Translations under genes and position numbers: made by a program
Notes under the pieces: model-generated
What the model was told of the DNA's origin: nothing
The model's database searches: none
Seen by the model: only the letters and a program-made list of their open reading frames with translations
NCBI RefSeq assembly: GCF_029168945.1
Contig: NC_083606.1
Span: 310,001-374,000, forward strand
Direction of reading: 5' to 3'
Source of the DNA: Cannabis sativa
Taxonomy: Eukaryota; Streptophyta; Magnoliopsida; Rosales; Cannabaceae
DNA length: 64,000 bases
Shown: in pieces, positions 10,501-22,000 of the stretch
Layout of the letters: every line of letters starts with the position of its first letter
Numbering within the stretch: the stretch's first letter is position 1

Positions 10501-11100
10501 CCTATCATGACCGACTGTTAATCACATCAATCAATCTTCTCTTCAGGACATATCTTTGGCAGTTGCAATAGGCTCTTCAACTCAGATAGCCATGTTTGGG
10601 GTATGTACACAACTTTGATCGAAGCATTATATTTTCCCGAAGTTTTATTTGTTTATTTATTTTTGTTGTCAATGCAGATTCCATTTTCTGTAATTGTTGG
10701 ATGGATTATGGGGCGTCCGATGGACTTAAACTTTCAACTTTTCGAGACTGCAACATTATTTATAACCGTTTTAGTTGTCGCCTTCTTGCTGCAGGTTTGT
10801 TTCCATTTTAGTCGAAAAATGTACCCTGTTGAACTGATTTACCATTCAAAGTGAGTGGATCCAATCTTAATCCAATTGTGTTTTTGTTTTGTTGTAGGAA
10901 GGGACCTCTAACTACCTTAAAGGATTAATGCTAATCCTTTGTTATCTAATTGTTGCTGCAAGTTTTTTTGTACATGTAGATCCTACTTCAGACGGTTAGT
11001 TTTCGAACAACTTCAGCTTGGTTACTTTCGATTTCTTCTTCGTTTTATAATTCTTTGTTCGGGATTTGATTGTGTAGATGATTCACAATTGAAAACGTAG
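7547..11100 (+). CDS. CAX2-like: CAX2-type vacuolar cation/proton exchanger, twelve exons
   Basis: Coding exons: 7547-7588, 8484-8747, 8843-8910, 9009-9037, 9342-9538, 9637-9849, 9952-10086, 10335-10451, 10547-10600, 10678-10794, 10898-10994 and 11078-11100. All are GT-AG with consistent phase and give 451 aa (Arabidopsis CAX2 is about 440). The protein would sit in the vacuolar membrane and exchange cytosolic Ca2+ or Mn2+ for H+. Both CAX alpha-repeat signatures are present: GNATELI (144-150) in [16 protein letters not shown], and GNAAEHA (338-344). An acidic loop (278-287, [10 protein letters not shown]) separates the two halves. A Cys-Ala-Phe triplet at 182-184 matches the CAX2 residues linked to Mn2+ transport. 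The 14-residue first exon was chosen because SQLE-MGS aligns with the N-terminus of CAX2. If it is not used, translation would start at 8484 (437 aa). The product ends with a short acidic tail, DPTSDDDSQLKT. Confidence 0.95.
7586..8450 (+). repeat. Three degenerate tandem repeats in intron 1 of the CAX gene
   Basis: Intron 1 (7589-8483) holds three direct repeats starting near 7586, 7923 and 8178. Shared blocks are AACATAACATAGTCTTGCA, TTTTTCATTTAGTTCCATC, AATTCTATAGTA, GTGTACTATAGATTTTTT and, ending units 1 and 3, an identical stretch of about 28 bp that includes GATTATATGGATGAGGAAG (near 7909-7926 and 8431-8449). Unit 2 begins GAAGTAAGTTG, an exact copy of the genuine exon 1 donor context at 7586-7596. 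The duplication therefore carried a second potential 5' splice site to about 7925. Confidence 0.8.
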
Positions 11101-11729
11101 TCGATAGGCCTGTGCTGATCGAGGTGAAAGTTATTATAGATGACAATATAAAAAGAAGAACAAAAACCGAAGGGCGGTATTGACACACAATTCGGGATCA
11201 TCTTTTCTTTCTATTGTGTATATATTTTCTCCATTGTTTTTTTCTTCTGCTTTGTGCCTTGTTCAGGTATGTTGCAGAGCTCTTTGTTTTTTCTTTGCTT
11301 TGATTGGATGTTAAAATTTCCACTTTTGACTCAGAAGAAGCTGAGTTATGTATATTTTTACAGGAGAATGCAAATCTTGTCATTTTCATAATAATGCAAT
11401 TTTAGTTAAAAATGTCTTCTATTTTTTCTTCATTATGCTGCAACAATCTCATCAATGGCCATTAACTTGGAACCTTAATTTCATTTATGTACCATAAACA
11501 AAATGGGCACCATTTGTAATTAATACTCATAAGAAAATAGAGAAAAAGAAATCAAAAATGAGAAAACAACATTAATTATGAGGCATTATTATTACGAGTA
11601 TTCTTATTAAGCACCAATGGTACATATTATATAGTACTACCTAAAACTAATTCTATAATCGGTTAGCAATATTTTATAAAAATTATTATATTGAATTATA
11701 TAGAAATTTCCTTGAATTTGTTGGTCAGA
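11101..11729 (+). other. CAX 3' UTR and AT-rich spacer
   Basis: The region to about 11400 is a plausible 3' UTR of the CAX gene; AATAATGCAAT near 11391 could serve as a poly(A) signal. The remainder is AT-rich, with no gene, RNA or repeat that I can recognise. Confidence 0.45.
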
Positions 11730-11960
11730 TGCCATTACGTTCAAGACTATTGGAGGCATTTTGGTGTTCCTTCGATAGGGGTGGATGAGATGACCTTCGT
11801 GGCTTTTGAACTTTGGTCGTAGGTTATGGAAACTCGAGTTATTATGCTTTGCTGGTCTATTTGAAAACATCGTAATGATTTGATTTGGAAAAGTAAAATG
11901 TTAGTTACATTAGCACAACTCAACTTTGATGAATAGAGTAATGTTCAAAAAAGATTTCAA
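11730..11960 (+). mobile_element. Second LINE remnant (zf-RVT/RNase H junction), cut by the satellite
   Basis: A single plus-strand frame reads CHYVQDYWRHFGVPSIGVDE, then AFELWS, VMETRVIMLCWSI, KHRNDLIWKSK and LAQLNFDE. The core IMLCWSI followed by KHRNDLIWKSK is the conserved stretch just after zf-RVT in plant LINEs. The frame is broken by TAG at 11820-11822, TGA at 11862-11864 and TAG at 11934-11936. The last two stand where Trp is expected. No frameshift is needed over 230 bases. The homology continues to about 11955 and the satellite starts at 11961, so the array boundary lies inside this old element. It has the opposite orientation to the LINE piece at 5136-5815. Confidence 0.75.
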
Positions 11961-13869
11961 GGGGTGAGATTTTAACAGAAAACTAACGTGTGTAAGAGTA
12001 AGAAAAAAATTAGTTAAAATTTTCCGTGAAAAGAAGAATAATTTAAATTAGGGGGCCATTTCAACAAATTTTAACCAGAAACTAATCTTCATATTCACGT
12101 CTTAGTAGTACAAATTTGTTGTGTCTAGTGGAAAAAAATATTCCGAGATTGGTCCGGGTCACATTTCACAAAGGGGTACCACTATCAGAAATGTGAGATT
12201 TTCACTATTTCGATTAAAATGATCGTTAGTGCAAGAAAACTAATTTTTCTCTCAACATGTTCAAGAGAAAAGTGATGCACAATGGTGTTGGCTTGGTCCC
12301 CGTGAAATTTCATGATTTTTGAAGATGAGTAGGGAGAGATTTTAACAGAAAACTAACGTGTGTAAGAGTAAGGAAAAAACTTGTTAAAATTTCCCATGAA
12401 AAGAAGAATATTTTCAATTAGGGGGCCATTTCAACAAATTTTAACCCAAAACCAATCTTCATATTCACGTCTTAGTAGTACAAATTCGTTGTGACTAGTG
12501 GCAAAAAATATTCCGAGAATTGTCCGGGCCACATTTCACAAAGGGGTACCACTATCAGAAATGTGAGATTTTCACTATTTCGATTAAAATGATCGTTAGT
12601 GCAAGAAAACTAATTTTTCTCTCGACGTGTCCAAGAGAAAATTGATGCACAACGGTCTTGGATTGGTCCCCGTGAAATTTCAAGATTTTTGGAGATGTGT
12701 AGGGTGAGATTGTAACAGAAAACTAATGTGTGTAAGAGTAAGGAAAAAACTTGTTAAAATTTCTCCTGAAAAGAAGAATATTTTCAATTAGGGGGCCATT
12801 TCAACAAATTTTAACCCAAAACCAATCTTCATATTTACGTCTTAGTAGTACGAATTCGTTGTGACTAGTGGAAAAAAATATTTCGAGATTGGTCTGGGCC
12901 ACATTTCACAAAGGGGTACCACTATCAGAAATGTGAGATTTTCACTATTTCGATTAAAATGATCGTTTGTTCAAGAAAAATAATTTTTCTCTCAACGTGT
13001 TGAAGAGAAAAGTGATGCACAACGGTCTTGGCTTTGTCCCCGTGAAATTTCACGATTTTTGGAGATGTGTAGGGTGAGATTTTAACAGGAAACTAACGTG
13101 TGTAAGAGTAAGGAAAAAACTTGTTAAAATTTCTCCTGAAAAGAAGAATATTTTCAATTAGGGGGCCATTTCAACAAATTTTAACCCAAAACCAATCTTC
13201 ATATTTACGTCTTAGTAGTACGAATTCGTTGTGCCTAGTGGAAAAAAATATTCCGAGATTTGTCTGGGCCACATTTCACAAAGGGGTACCACTATCAAAA
13301 ATGTGAGATTTTCACTATTTCGATTAAAATGATTGTTAGTGCAAGAAAACTAATTTTTCTCTCAACGTGTTCAAGAGAAAAGTGATGCACAACGGTCTTG
13401 GGTTGGTCCCCGTGAAATTTCACGATTTTTGAAGATGTGTAGCGTGAGATTTTAATAGAAAACTAACGTATCTAAGAGTAATGAAAAAACTTGTTAAAAT
13501 TTCCCCTGAAAAGAAGAATATTTTCAATTAGGGGGCCATTTCAACAAATTTTAACCCAAAACCAATCTTCATATTCACGTCTTAGTAGTACAAATTCTAT
13601 GTGACTAGAGGCAAAAGATATTTCGAGATTGGTACGGGCCACATTTCACAAAGGGGTACCACTATCAGAAATGTGAGATTTTCACTATTTCGATTAAAAT
13701 GATCGTTAGTGCAAGAAAACTAATTTTTCTCTTAACATGTCCAAGAGAAAAGTGATGCACAACGGTCTTGGGTTGGTCCCCGTGAAATTTCACGATTTTT
13801 GGAGACGTGTAGGGTGAGATTTTAAAAGAAAACTAACGTGTGTAAGAGTAAGAAAAAAACTTGTTAAAA

Positions 13870-13885
13870 TTTCCCCTGACCCAAT
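13870..13885 (+). other. 51-bp deletion junction within one monomer
   Basis: At TTTCCCCTGACCCAATCTAC the sequence jumps from the CCCCTGAAAAGAAG segment straight to ACCCAATC. The A-rich segment and the GGGGGCC block between them are absent. The spacing to the next anchor is 319 bp instead of 370. Confidence 0.85.
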
Positions 13886-15680
13886 CTACATATTCACGTC
13901 TTAGTAGTACAAATTCTATGTGACTAGAGGCAAAAAATATTTGGAGATTGGTGCGGGCAACATCTCACAAAGGGGTACCACTATCAGAAATGTCAGATTT
14001 TCACTATTTCGATTAAAATGATTGTTGGTGCAAGAAAACTAATTTTTCTCTCAACATGTCCAAGAGAAAAGTGATGCACAACGGTCTTGGGTTGGTCCCC
14101 GTGAAATTTCACGATTTTTGGAGATGTGTAGGGTGAGATTTTAACAGAAAACTAACGTGTGTAAGAGTAAGGAAAAAACTTGTTAAAATTTCCCCTGAAA
14201 AGAAGAATATTTTCAATTAGGGGGCCATTTCAACAAATTTTAACCCAAAACAAATCTTCATATTCACGTCTTAGTAGTACAAATTCTATGTGACTACAGG
14301 CAAAAAATATTCCGAGATTGGTCCGGGCCACATTTCACTAAGGGGTACCACTATCAGAAATGTGAGATTTTCACTATTTCGATTAAAATGATCGTTAGTG
14401 CAAGAAAGCTAATTTTTCTCTCAACATGTCGAAGAGAAAAGTGATGCACAACGGTCTTGGGTTGGTCCCCGTGAAATTTCACGATTTTTGGAGATGTGTA
14501 GGGTGAGATTTTAAAAGAAAACTAACGTGTGTAAGAGTAAGGAAAAAACTTGTTCAAATTTCCCCTGAAAAGAAGAATATTTTCAATTAGGGGGCCATTT
14601 CAACAAATTTTAACCCAAACCCAATCTTCATATTCACGTCTTAGTAGCACGAATTCGTTGTGAATAGTGGCAAAAAATATTCCAAGATTGGTCCGGGCCT
14701 CATTTCACAAAGGGGTACAACTATCAGAAATGTGAGATTTTCACTATTTCGATTAAAATGATCGTTAGTTTTAGAAAACTAATTTTTTTCCCAACGTGTT
14801 CAAGAGAAAAGTAATGCACAACGGTCTTGTATTGGTCCTCGTGAAATTTCACGATTTTTGAAGATGTGTAGGGTGAGATTTTAAGAGAAAACTAACGTAT
14901 CTAAGAGTAAAGAAAAAACTTGTTAAAATTTCCCCTGAAAAGAAGAATATTTTGAATTAGGGGGCCATTTCACCAAATTTTAACCCAAAACCAATCTTCA
15001 TATTCACGTCTTAGTAGTACAAATTCTATGTGACTAGAGGAAAAAAATATTTCGAGATTGGTCCGGGCCACATTTCACAAAGGGGTACCACTATCAGAAA
15101 TGCGAGATTTTCACTATTTCGATTAAAATGATCGTTGGTGCAAGAAAACTAATTTTTCCCTTAACATGTCCAAGAGAAAAGTGATGCACAACGGTCTTGG
15201 GTTGGTCCCCGTGAAATTTCACGATTTTTGGAGATGTGTAGGGTGAGATTTTAACAGAAAACTAACGCGTGTAAGAGTAAGGAAAAAACTTGTTAAAATT
15301 TCCCCTGAAAAGAAGAATATTTTCAATTAGGGGGCCATTTCAACAAATTTTAACCCAAAACAAATCTTCATATTCACGTCTTAGTAGTACAAATTCTATG
15401 TGACTACAGGCAAAAAATATTCCGAGATTGGTCCGGGCCACATTTCACTAAGGGGTACCACTATCAGAAATGTGAGATTTTAACTATTCCGATTAAAATG
15501 ATCGTTAGTGCAAGAAAGCTAATTTTTCTCTCAACATGTCCAAGAGAAAAGAGATGCACAACGGTCTTGGGTTGGTCCCCCTGAAATTTCACGATTTTTG
15601 GAGATGTGTAGGGTGAGATTTTAATAGAATACTAACGTATGTAAGAGTAAGGAAAAAACTTGTTAAAATTTCCCTTGAAA
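13880..15680 (+). repeat. Three-monomer duplication inside the array (offset 1,110 bp)
   Basis: About 13880-14560 recurs near 14990-15670. The diagnostic segments CTAGAGGCAAAA and CTACAGGCAAAA, and the CACTAAGGGG variant of the KpnI segment, reappear in the same order exactly 1,110 bp later. For example, the block near 14249 matches the block near 15359. This indicates a local trimeric amplification. The third monomer of the set is less similar. Confidence 0.7.
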
Positions 15681-16039
15681 AGAAGAATATTTTCAATTAG
15701 GGGGCCATTTCAACAAATTTTAACCAAAAACCAATCTTTATATTCACATCTTAGTAGTACGAATTCGTTGTGTCTAGTGGCGAAAAATATTCTGAGATTG
15801 GTCCGGGCCACATTTCACAAAGGGGTACCACTATCAGAACTGTGAGATTTTCACTATTTCGATTAAAATGATCGTTAGTTCAAGAAAAATAATTTTTCTC
15901 TCAACGTGTTCAAGATAAAAGTGATGCATAATGGTCTTGGCTTGGTCCCCGTGAAATTTCACGATTTTTGGACATGTGGAGGGTGAGATTTTAATAGAAA
16001 ACTAACGTCTGTAAGAGTAAGGAAAAAACTTTTTAAAAT

Positions 16040-19000
16040 TTCCCCTGAAAAGAAGAATATTTTCAATTAGGGGGCCATTTCAACAAATTTAACCCAAAAC
16101 AAATATTCATATTCACGTCTTAGTAGTACGAATTCGTTGTGACTTGTGGCAAAAAATATTTCGAGATTGGTCCGGGCCACATTTCACAACGGGAGAAATG
16201 TGAGATTTTCACTATTTCGATTAAAATGATCGTTAGTGCAAGAAAACTAATTTTTCTCTCAACGTGTCCAAAAGAAAAGTGATGCGCAACGGTCTTGGGT
16301 TTTTCAACGTGAAATTTTACGATTTTTAGAGATGTGTTGGGTGAGATTTTAACAGAAAATTAACGTGTATAAGAATAAGGAAAAAACTTGTTAAAATTTC
16401 CCTTGAAAAGAAGAATATTTTAAATTAGGGGGCCATTTCAAAGAATTTTAACACAAAACCAATCTTCATATTCACGTCTTAGTAGTACGAATTCGTTGTG
16501 ACTAGTGGAAAAAAATATTCTGAGATTGGTCCGGGCCACATTTCACAAAGGGGTACCACTATGAGAAAGGTGAGATTTTTACTATTTCGATGAAAATGAT
16601 CGTTTTTGTAAGAAAACTAATTTTTCTCTCAACGTGTCCAAGAGAAAAGTGATGCACAACGGTGTTGGCTTGGTCCCAGTGAAATTTCACAATTTTTGGA
16701 GATGTGCAGGGTTAGATTTTAACATAAAACTAACGTGTGTAAGAGTAAGGAAAAAACTTGTTAAAATTTCCCGTGAAAAGAAGAATATATTAAATTAGGG
16801 GACCATTTCAAAGAATTTTAACCCAAAACCAATCTTTATATTCACGTCTTAGTAGTACAAATTCTATGTGACTAGTGGCAAAAAATATATTCCGAGATTG
16901 GTCTGGTCCACATTTCACAAAGGGGTACCACTAACAGAAATGTGAGATTTTCACTATTTCGATTAAAATGATCCTTAGTGTAAGAAAACTAATTTTTCTC
17001 TCAACATGTCCAAGAGAAAAGTGATGCACAACGGTCTTGGGTTGGTCCCCGTGAAATTTCACGATTTTTAGAGATGTGTAGGGTGAGATTTTAAAAGAAA
17101 ACTAACGTGTGTAAGAGTAAGAAAAAAACTTGTTAAAATTTCCCCTGAAAAGAAGAATATTTTCAATTAGGGTGCCATTTCAACAAATTTTAACCCAAAC
17201 CCAATCTTCATATTCACGTCTTAGTAGTACGAATTCGTTGTGACTAGCTGCAAAAAATATTCCGAGATTGGTCTGGGCCTCATTTCACAAAGGGGTACAA
17301 CTATCAGAAATGTGAGATTTTCAATATTTCGATTAAAATGATCGTTAGTTCTAGAAAACTAATTTTTTTCTCAATGTGTTCAAGAGAAAAGTGATGCACA
17401 ACGGTCTTGGGTTGGTCCCCCCTGAAATTTCACGATTTTTGGAGATGTGTAGGGTGAGATTTTAATAGAAAACTAACGTATGTAAGTGTAAGGAAAAACC
17501 TTGTTAAAATTTCCCTTAAAAAGAAGAATATTTTAAATTAGGGGACCATTAAAACAAATTTTTACCAAAAACCAATCTTTATATTCACGTCTTAGTAGTA
17601 CAAATTCAATGTGACTAGTGGCAAAAAATATTCCGAGATTGGTCTGGGCCACATTTCAAAAAGGGGTACAACTATCAGAAATGTGAGATTTTCACTATTT
17701 CAATTAAAATGATCGTTAGTGCAAGAATTTTTTTTTTCTCTCAACGTGTCCAAGAGAAAAGTGATGCACAACGGTCTTGGCTTGGTCGCCGTGAAATTTC
17801 ACGATTTTTGGAGCTCTGTAGGGTGAGATAATAACAGAAAACTAACCTGTGTAAGAGTAAGGAAAAAACTTTTTAAAATTTCCCCTGAAAAGAAGAATAT
17901 TTTAACTTAGGGGGCCATTTCAACAAATTTTAACCCAAAACCAATCTTCATATTCACGTCTTTGTAGTACGAATTCGTTGTGACTTGTGGCAAAAAATAT
18001 TCCGTGATTTGTCCGGGTCACATTTCACAAAGGGGTACCACTATGAGAAATGAGAGATTTTCACTATTTCGATTAAAATGATCGTTAGTTCAAGAAAAAT
18101 AATTTTTCTCTCAACATGTCCAAGAGAAAATTGATGCACAACGGTCTTGGCTTTGTCCCCGTGAAATTTCACTATGTTTGGTGATGTGTAGGGTGAGATT
18201 TTAACAGAAAACAAACGTGTGTATGAGTAAGAAAAAGACTTGTTAAAATTTTCCCTTAAAAGAAGAATATTTTCAATTAGGGGGCCATTTCAACAAATTT
18301 TAACCCAAAACCAATATTCATATTCACGTTTTAGTAGTACAAATTTGTTGTGACTAGTGGCAAAAAATATTCCGAGATTGGTCTGGGCCACATTTCACAA
18401 AGGGGTACCACAATGAGAAATGTGAGATTTTCACTATTTCGATTAAAATGATCGTTAGTGTAAGAAAACTAATTTTTCTCTCAACGTGTCCAAGAGAAAA
18501 GTGATGCACAACGGTGTTGGCTTTGTCCCCGTGAAATTTCACGATTTTTGGAGATGTGTAGGGTGAGATTTTAATAGAAAACTAACATATGTAAGAGTAA
18601 CGAAAAAACTTGTTAAAATTTCCCTTGAAAAGAAGAATATTTTCAATTAGGGGGCCATTTCAACAAATTTTAACCAAAAACCAATCTTTATATTCACCTC
18701 TTAGTAGTACGAATTCGTTGTGACTAGTGGCAAAAAATATTCCGAGGTTGGTCCGGGCCTCAATTCACAAAGGGGTACCACTATCAGAAATGTGAGATTT
18801 TCACTATTTCGATTAAAATGATCGTTAGTTCAAGAAAAAGAATTTTTCTCTCAACGTGTTCAAGAAAAAAGTGATGCACAACGGTCTTGGCTTAGTCCTC
18901 GTGAAATTTCACGATTTTTGGACATGTGTAGTGTGAGATTTTAATAGAAAACTAACGTCTGTAAGTGTAAGGAAAAAAGTTGTTAAAATTTCCCCTGAAA

Positions 19001-22000
19001 AGAAGAATATTTTCAATTAGGGGGCCATTTCAACAAATTTTAACCAAAAACAAATCTTCATATTCACGTCTTAGTAGTACGAATTCGTTGTGACTTGTGG
19101 CAAAAAATATTCCGAGATTGGTCCGGGCCACATTTTACAACGGGAGAAATGTGAGATTTTCACTATTTCGATAAAAATGATCGTTAGTGCAAGAAAACTA
19201 ATTTTTCTCTCAACGTGTCCAAAAGAAAAGTGATGCACAACGGTCTTGGCTTGGTCCCCGTGAAATTTCACGATTTTTGGAGATGTGTAGGGTGAGATTT
19301 TAACAGAAAACTAACGTGTGTAAGAGTAAGGAAAAAACTTTTTAAAATTTCCCCTAAAAAGAAGAATATTTTAAATTAGGGGGCCATTTCAACAAATTTT
19401 AACCCAAAACCAATCTCATATTCAGGTCTTAGTAGTACGAATTCGGGTTGACTTGTGGCAAAAAATATTCCGAGATTGGTCCAGGGCACATTTCACAAAG
19501 GGGTACCACTATGAGAAATGTGAGATTTTCACTATTTTGGATTAAAATGATCGTTAGTTCAAGAAATTTTTTTTTTCTCTCAACGTGTCCCAGAGAAAAG
19601 TGATGCACAACGGTCTTGGCTTTGTCCCCGTGAAATTTCACTATTTTTGGTGATGTGTAGGGTGAGATTTTAACAGAAAACTAACGTGTGTATGAGTAAG
19701 AGAAAAACTTGTTAAAATTTTCCCTGAAAAGAAGAATATTTTCAATAAGGGGGCCATTTCAACAAATTTTTACCCAAAACCAATCTTCATATTCACGTCT
19801 TAGTAGTACAAATTCGTTGTGACTAGTGGCAAAAAATAATCTGAGATTGGTCCGGGCCACATTTCACAAAGGGGTACCACTATCAGAAATGTGAGATTTT
19901 CACTATTTCGATTAAAATGATCGTTAGTGCAAGAAAACTAATTTTTCTCTCAATGTGTCCAAAAGAAAAGTGATGCACAACGGTCTTGGCTTGGTCCCCT
20001 TGAAATTTCACGATTTTTGGAGATGTGTAGGGTGAGATTTTAACAGAAAACTAACGTGTGTAAGAGTAAGGAAAAAACTTTTTAAAATTTCCCCTAAAAA
20101 GAAGAATATTTTAAATTAGGGGGCCATTTCAACAAATTTTAACCCAAAACCAATCTTCATATTCAGGTCTTAGTAGTACGAATTCGTTGTGACTTGTGGC
20201 AAAAAATATTCCGAGATTGGTCCGGGTCACATTTCACAAAGGGGTACCACTATGAGAAATGTGAGATTTTCAATATTTTGGATTAAAATGATCGTTAGTT
20301 CAAGAAAAATAATTTTTCTCTCAACGTGTCCCAGAGAAAAGTGATGCACAACGGTCTTGGCTTTGTCCCCGTGAAATTTCACTATTTTTGGTGATGTGTA
20401 GGGTGAGATTGTAACAGAAAACTAACGTGTGTATGAGTAAGAAAAAAACTTGTTAAAATTTTCCCTGAAAAGAAGAATATTTTCAATTAGGAGGCCATTT
20501 CAACAAATTTTAACCCAAAACCAATCTTCATATTCATATCTTAGTAGTACGAATTTGTTGTGACTAGTGGCAAAAAATATTCAGAGATATGTCTAGGCCA
20601 CATTTCACAAAGGGGTACCACTATCAGAAATGTGAGATTTTCACTATTTCGATTAAAATGATCGTTAGTGAAGGAAAACTATTTTTTCTCTCAACGTGTC
20701 CAAGAGAAAAGTGATGCACAACGGTCTTGGATTTGTCCCCGTGAAATTTCACGATCTTTGGAGATGTGTAGGGTGAGATTTTTATAGAAAACTAACGTAT
20801 GTAAGAGTAAGGAAAAAACTTGTTAAAATTTCCCTTGAAAAGAAGAATATTTTTAATTAGGGGGCCATTTCAACAAATTTTAACCAAAAACCAATCTTTA
20901 TATTCACCTCTTAGTAGTACGAATTCGTTGTGACTAGTGTCAAAAAATATTCCGAGGTTGGTCCGCGCCTCAATTCACAAAGGGGTACCACTATCAGAAA
21001 TGTGAGATTTTCACTATTTCGATTAAAATGATCGTTAATTCAAGAAAAATAATTTTTCTCTCAACGTGTTCAAGAAAAAAGTGATGCACAACGGTCTTGG
21101 CTTAGTCCTCGTGAAATTTCACGATTTTTGGACATGTGTAGTGTGAGATTTTAATAGAAAACTAACGTCTGTAAGTGTAAGGAAAAAAGTTGTTAAAATT
21201 TCCCTTGAAAAGAAGAATATTTTCAATTAGGGGGCCATTTCAACAAATTTAACCCAAAACAAATATTCATATTCACGTCTTAGTAGTACGAATTCGTTGT
21301 GACTTGTGGCAAAAAATATTCCGAGATTGGTCCGGGCCACATTTCACAACGGGAGAAATGTGAGATTTTCACTATTTCGATTAAAAAGATCGTTAGTGCA
21401 AGAAAACTAATTTTTCTCTCAACGTGTCCAAAAGAAAAGTGATGCGCAACGGTCTTGGGTTTTTCCCCGTGAAATTTTACGATTTTTAGAGATGTGTTGG
21501 GTGAGATTTTAACAGAAAATTAACGTGTATAAGAATAAGGAAAAAACTTGTTAAAATTTCCCTTGAAAAGAAGAATATTTTAAATTAGGGGGCCATTTCA
21601 AAGAATTTTAACACAAAACCAATCTTCATATTCACGTCTTAGTAGTACGAATTCGTTGTGACTAGTGGAAAAAAATATTCTGAGATTGGTCCGGGCCACA
21701 TTTCACAAAGGGTTACCACTATGAGAAAGGTGAGATTTTTACTATTTCGATGAAAATGATCGTTTTTGTAAGAAAACTAATTTTTCTCTCAACGTGTCCA
21801 AGAGAAAAGTGATGCACAACGGTGTTGGCTTGGTCCCCGTGAAATTTCACAATTTTTGGAGATGTGTAGGGTTAGATTTTAATAGAAAACTAACGTGTGT
21901 AAGAGTAAGGAAAAAACTTGTTAAAATTTCCCGTGAAAAGAAGAATATATTAAATTAGGGGACCATTTCAAAGAATTTTAACCCAAAACCAATCTTTATA

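Noticed and set aside
11637..11870. 77-codon minus-strand ORF
   Set aside because: It is the reverse of the plus-strand LINE remnant; the recognisable protein motifs are on the plus strand.
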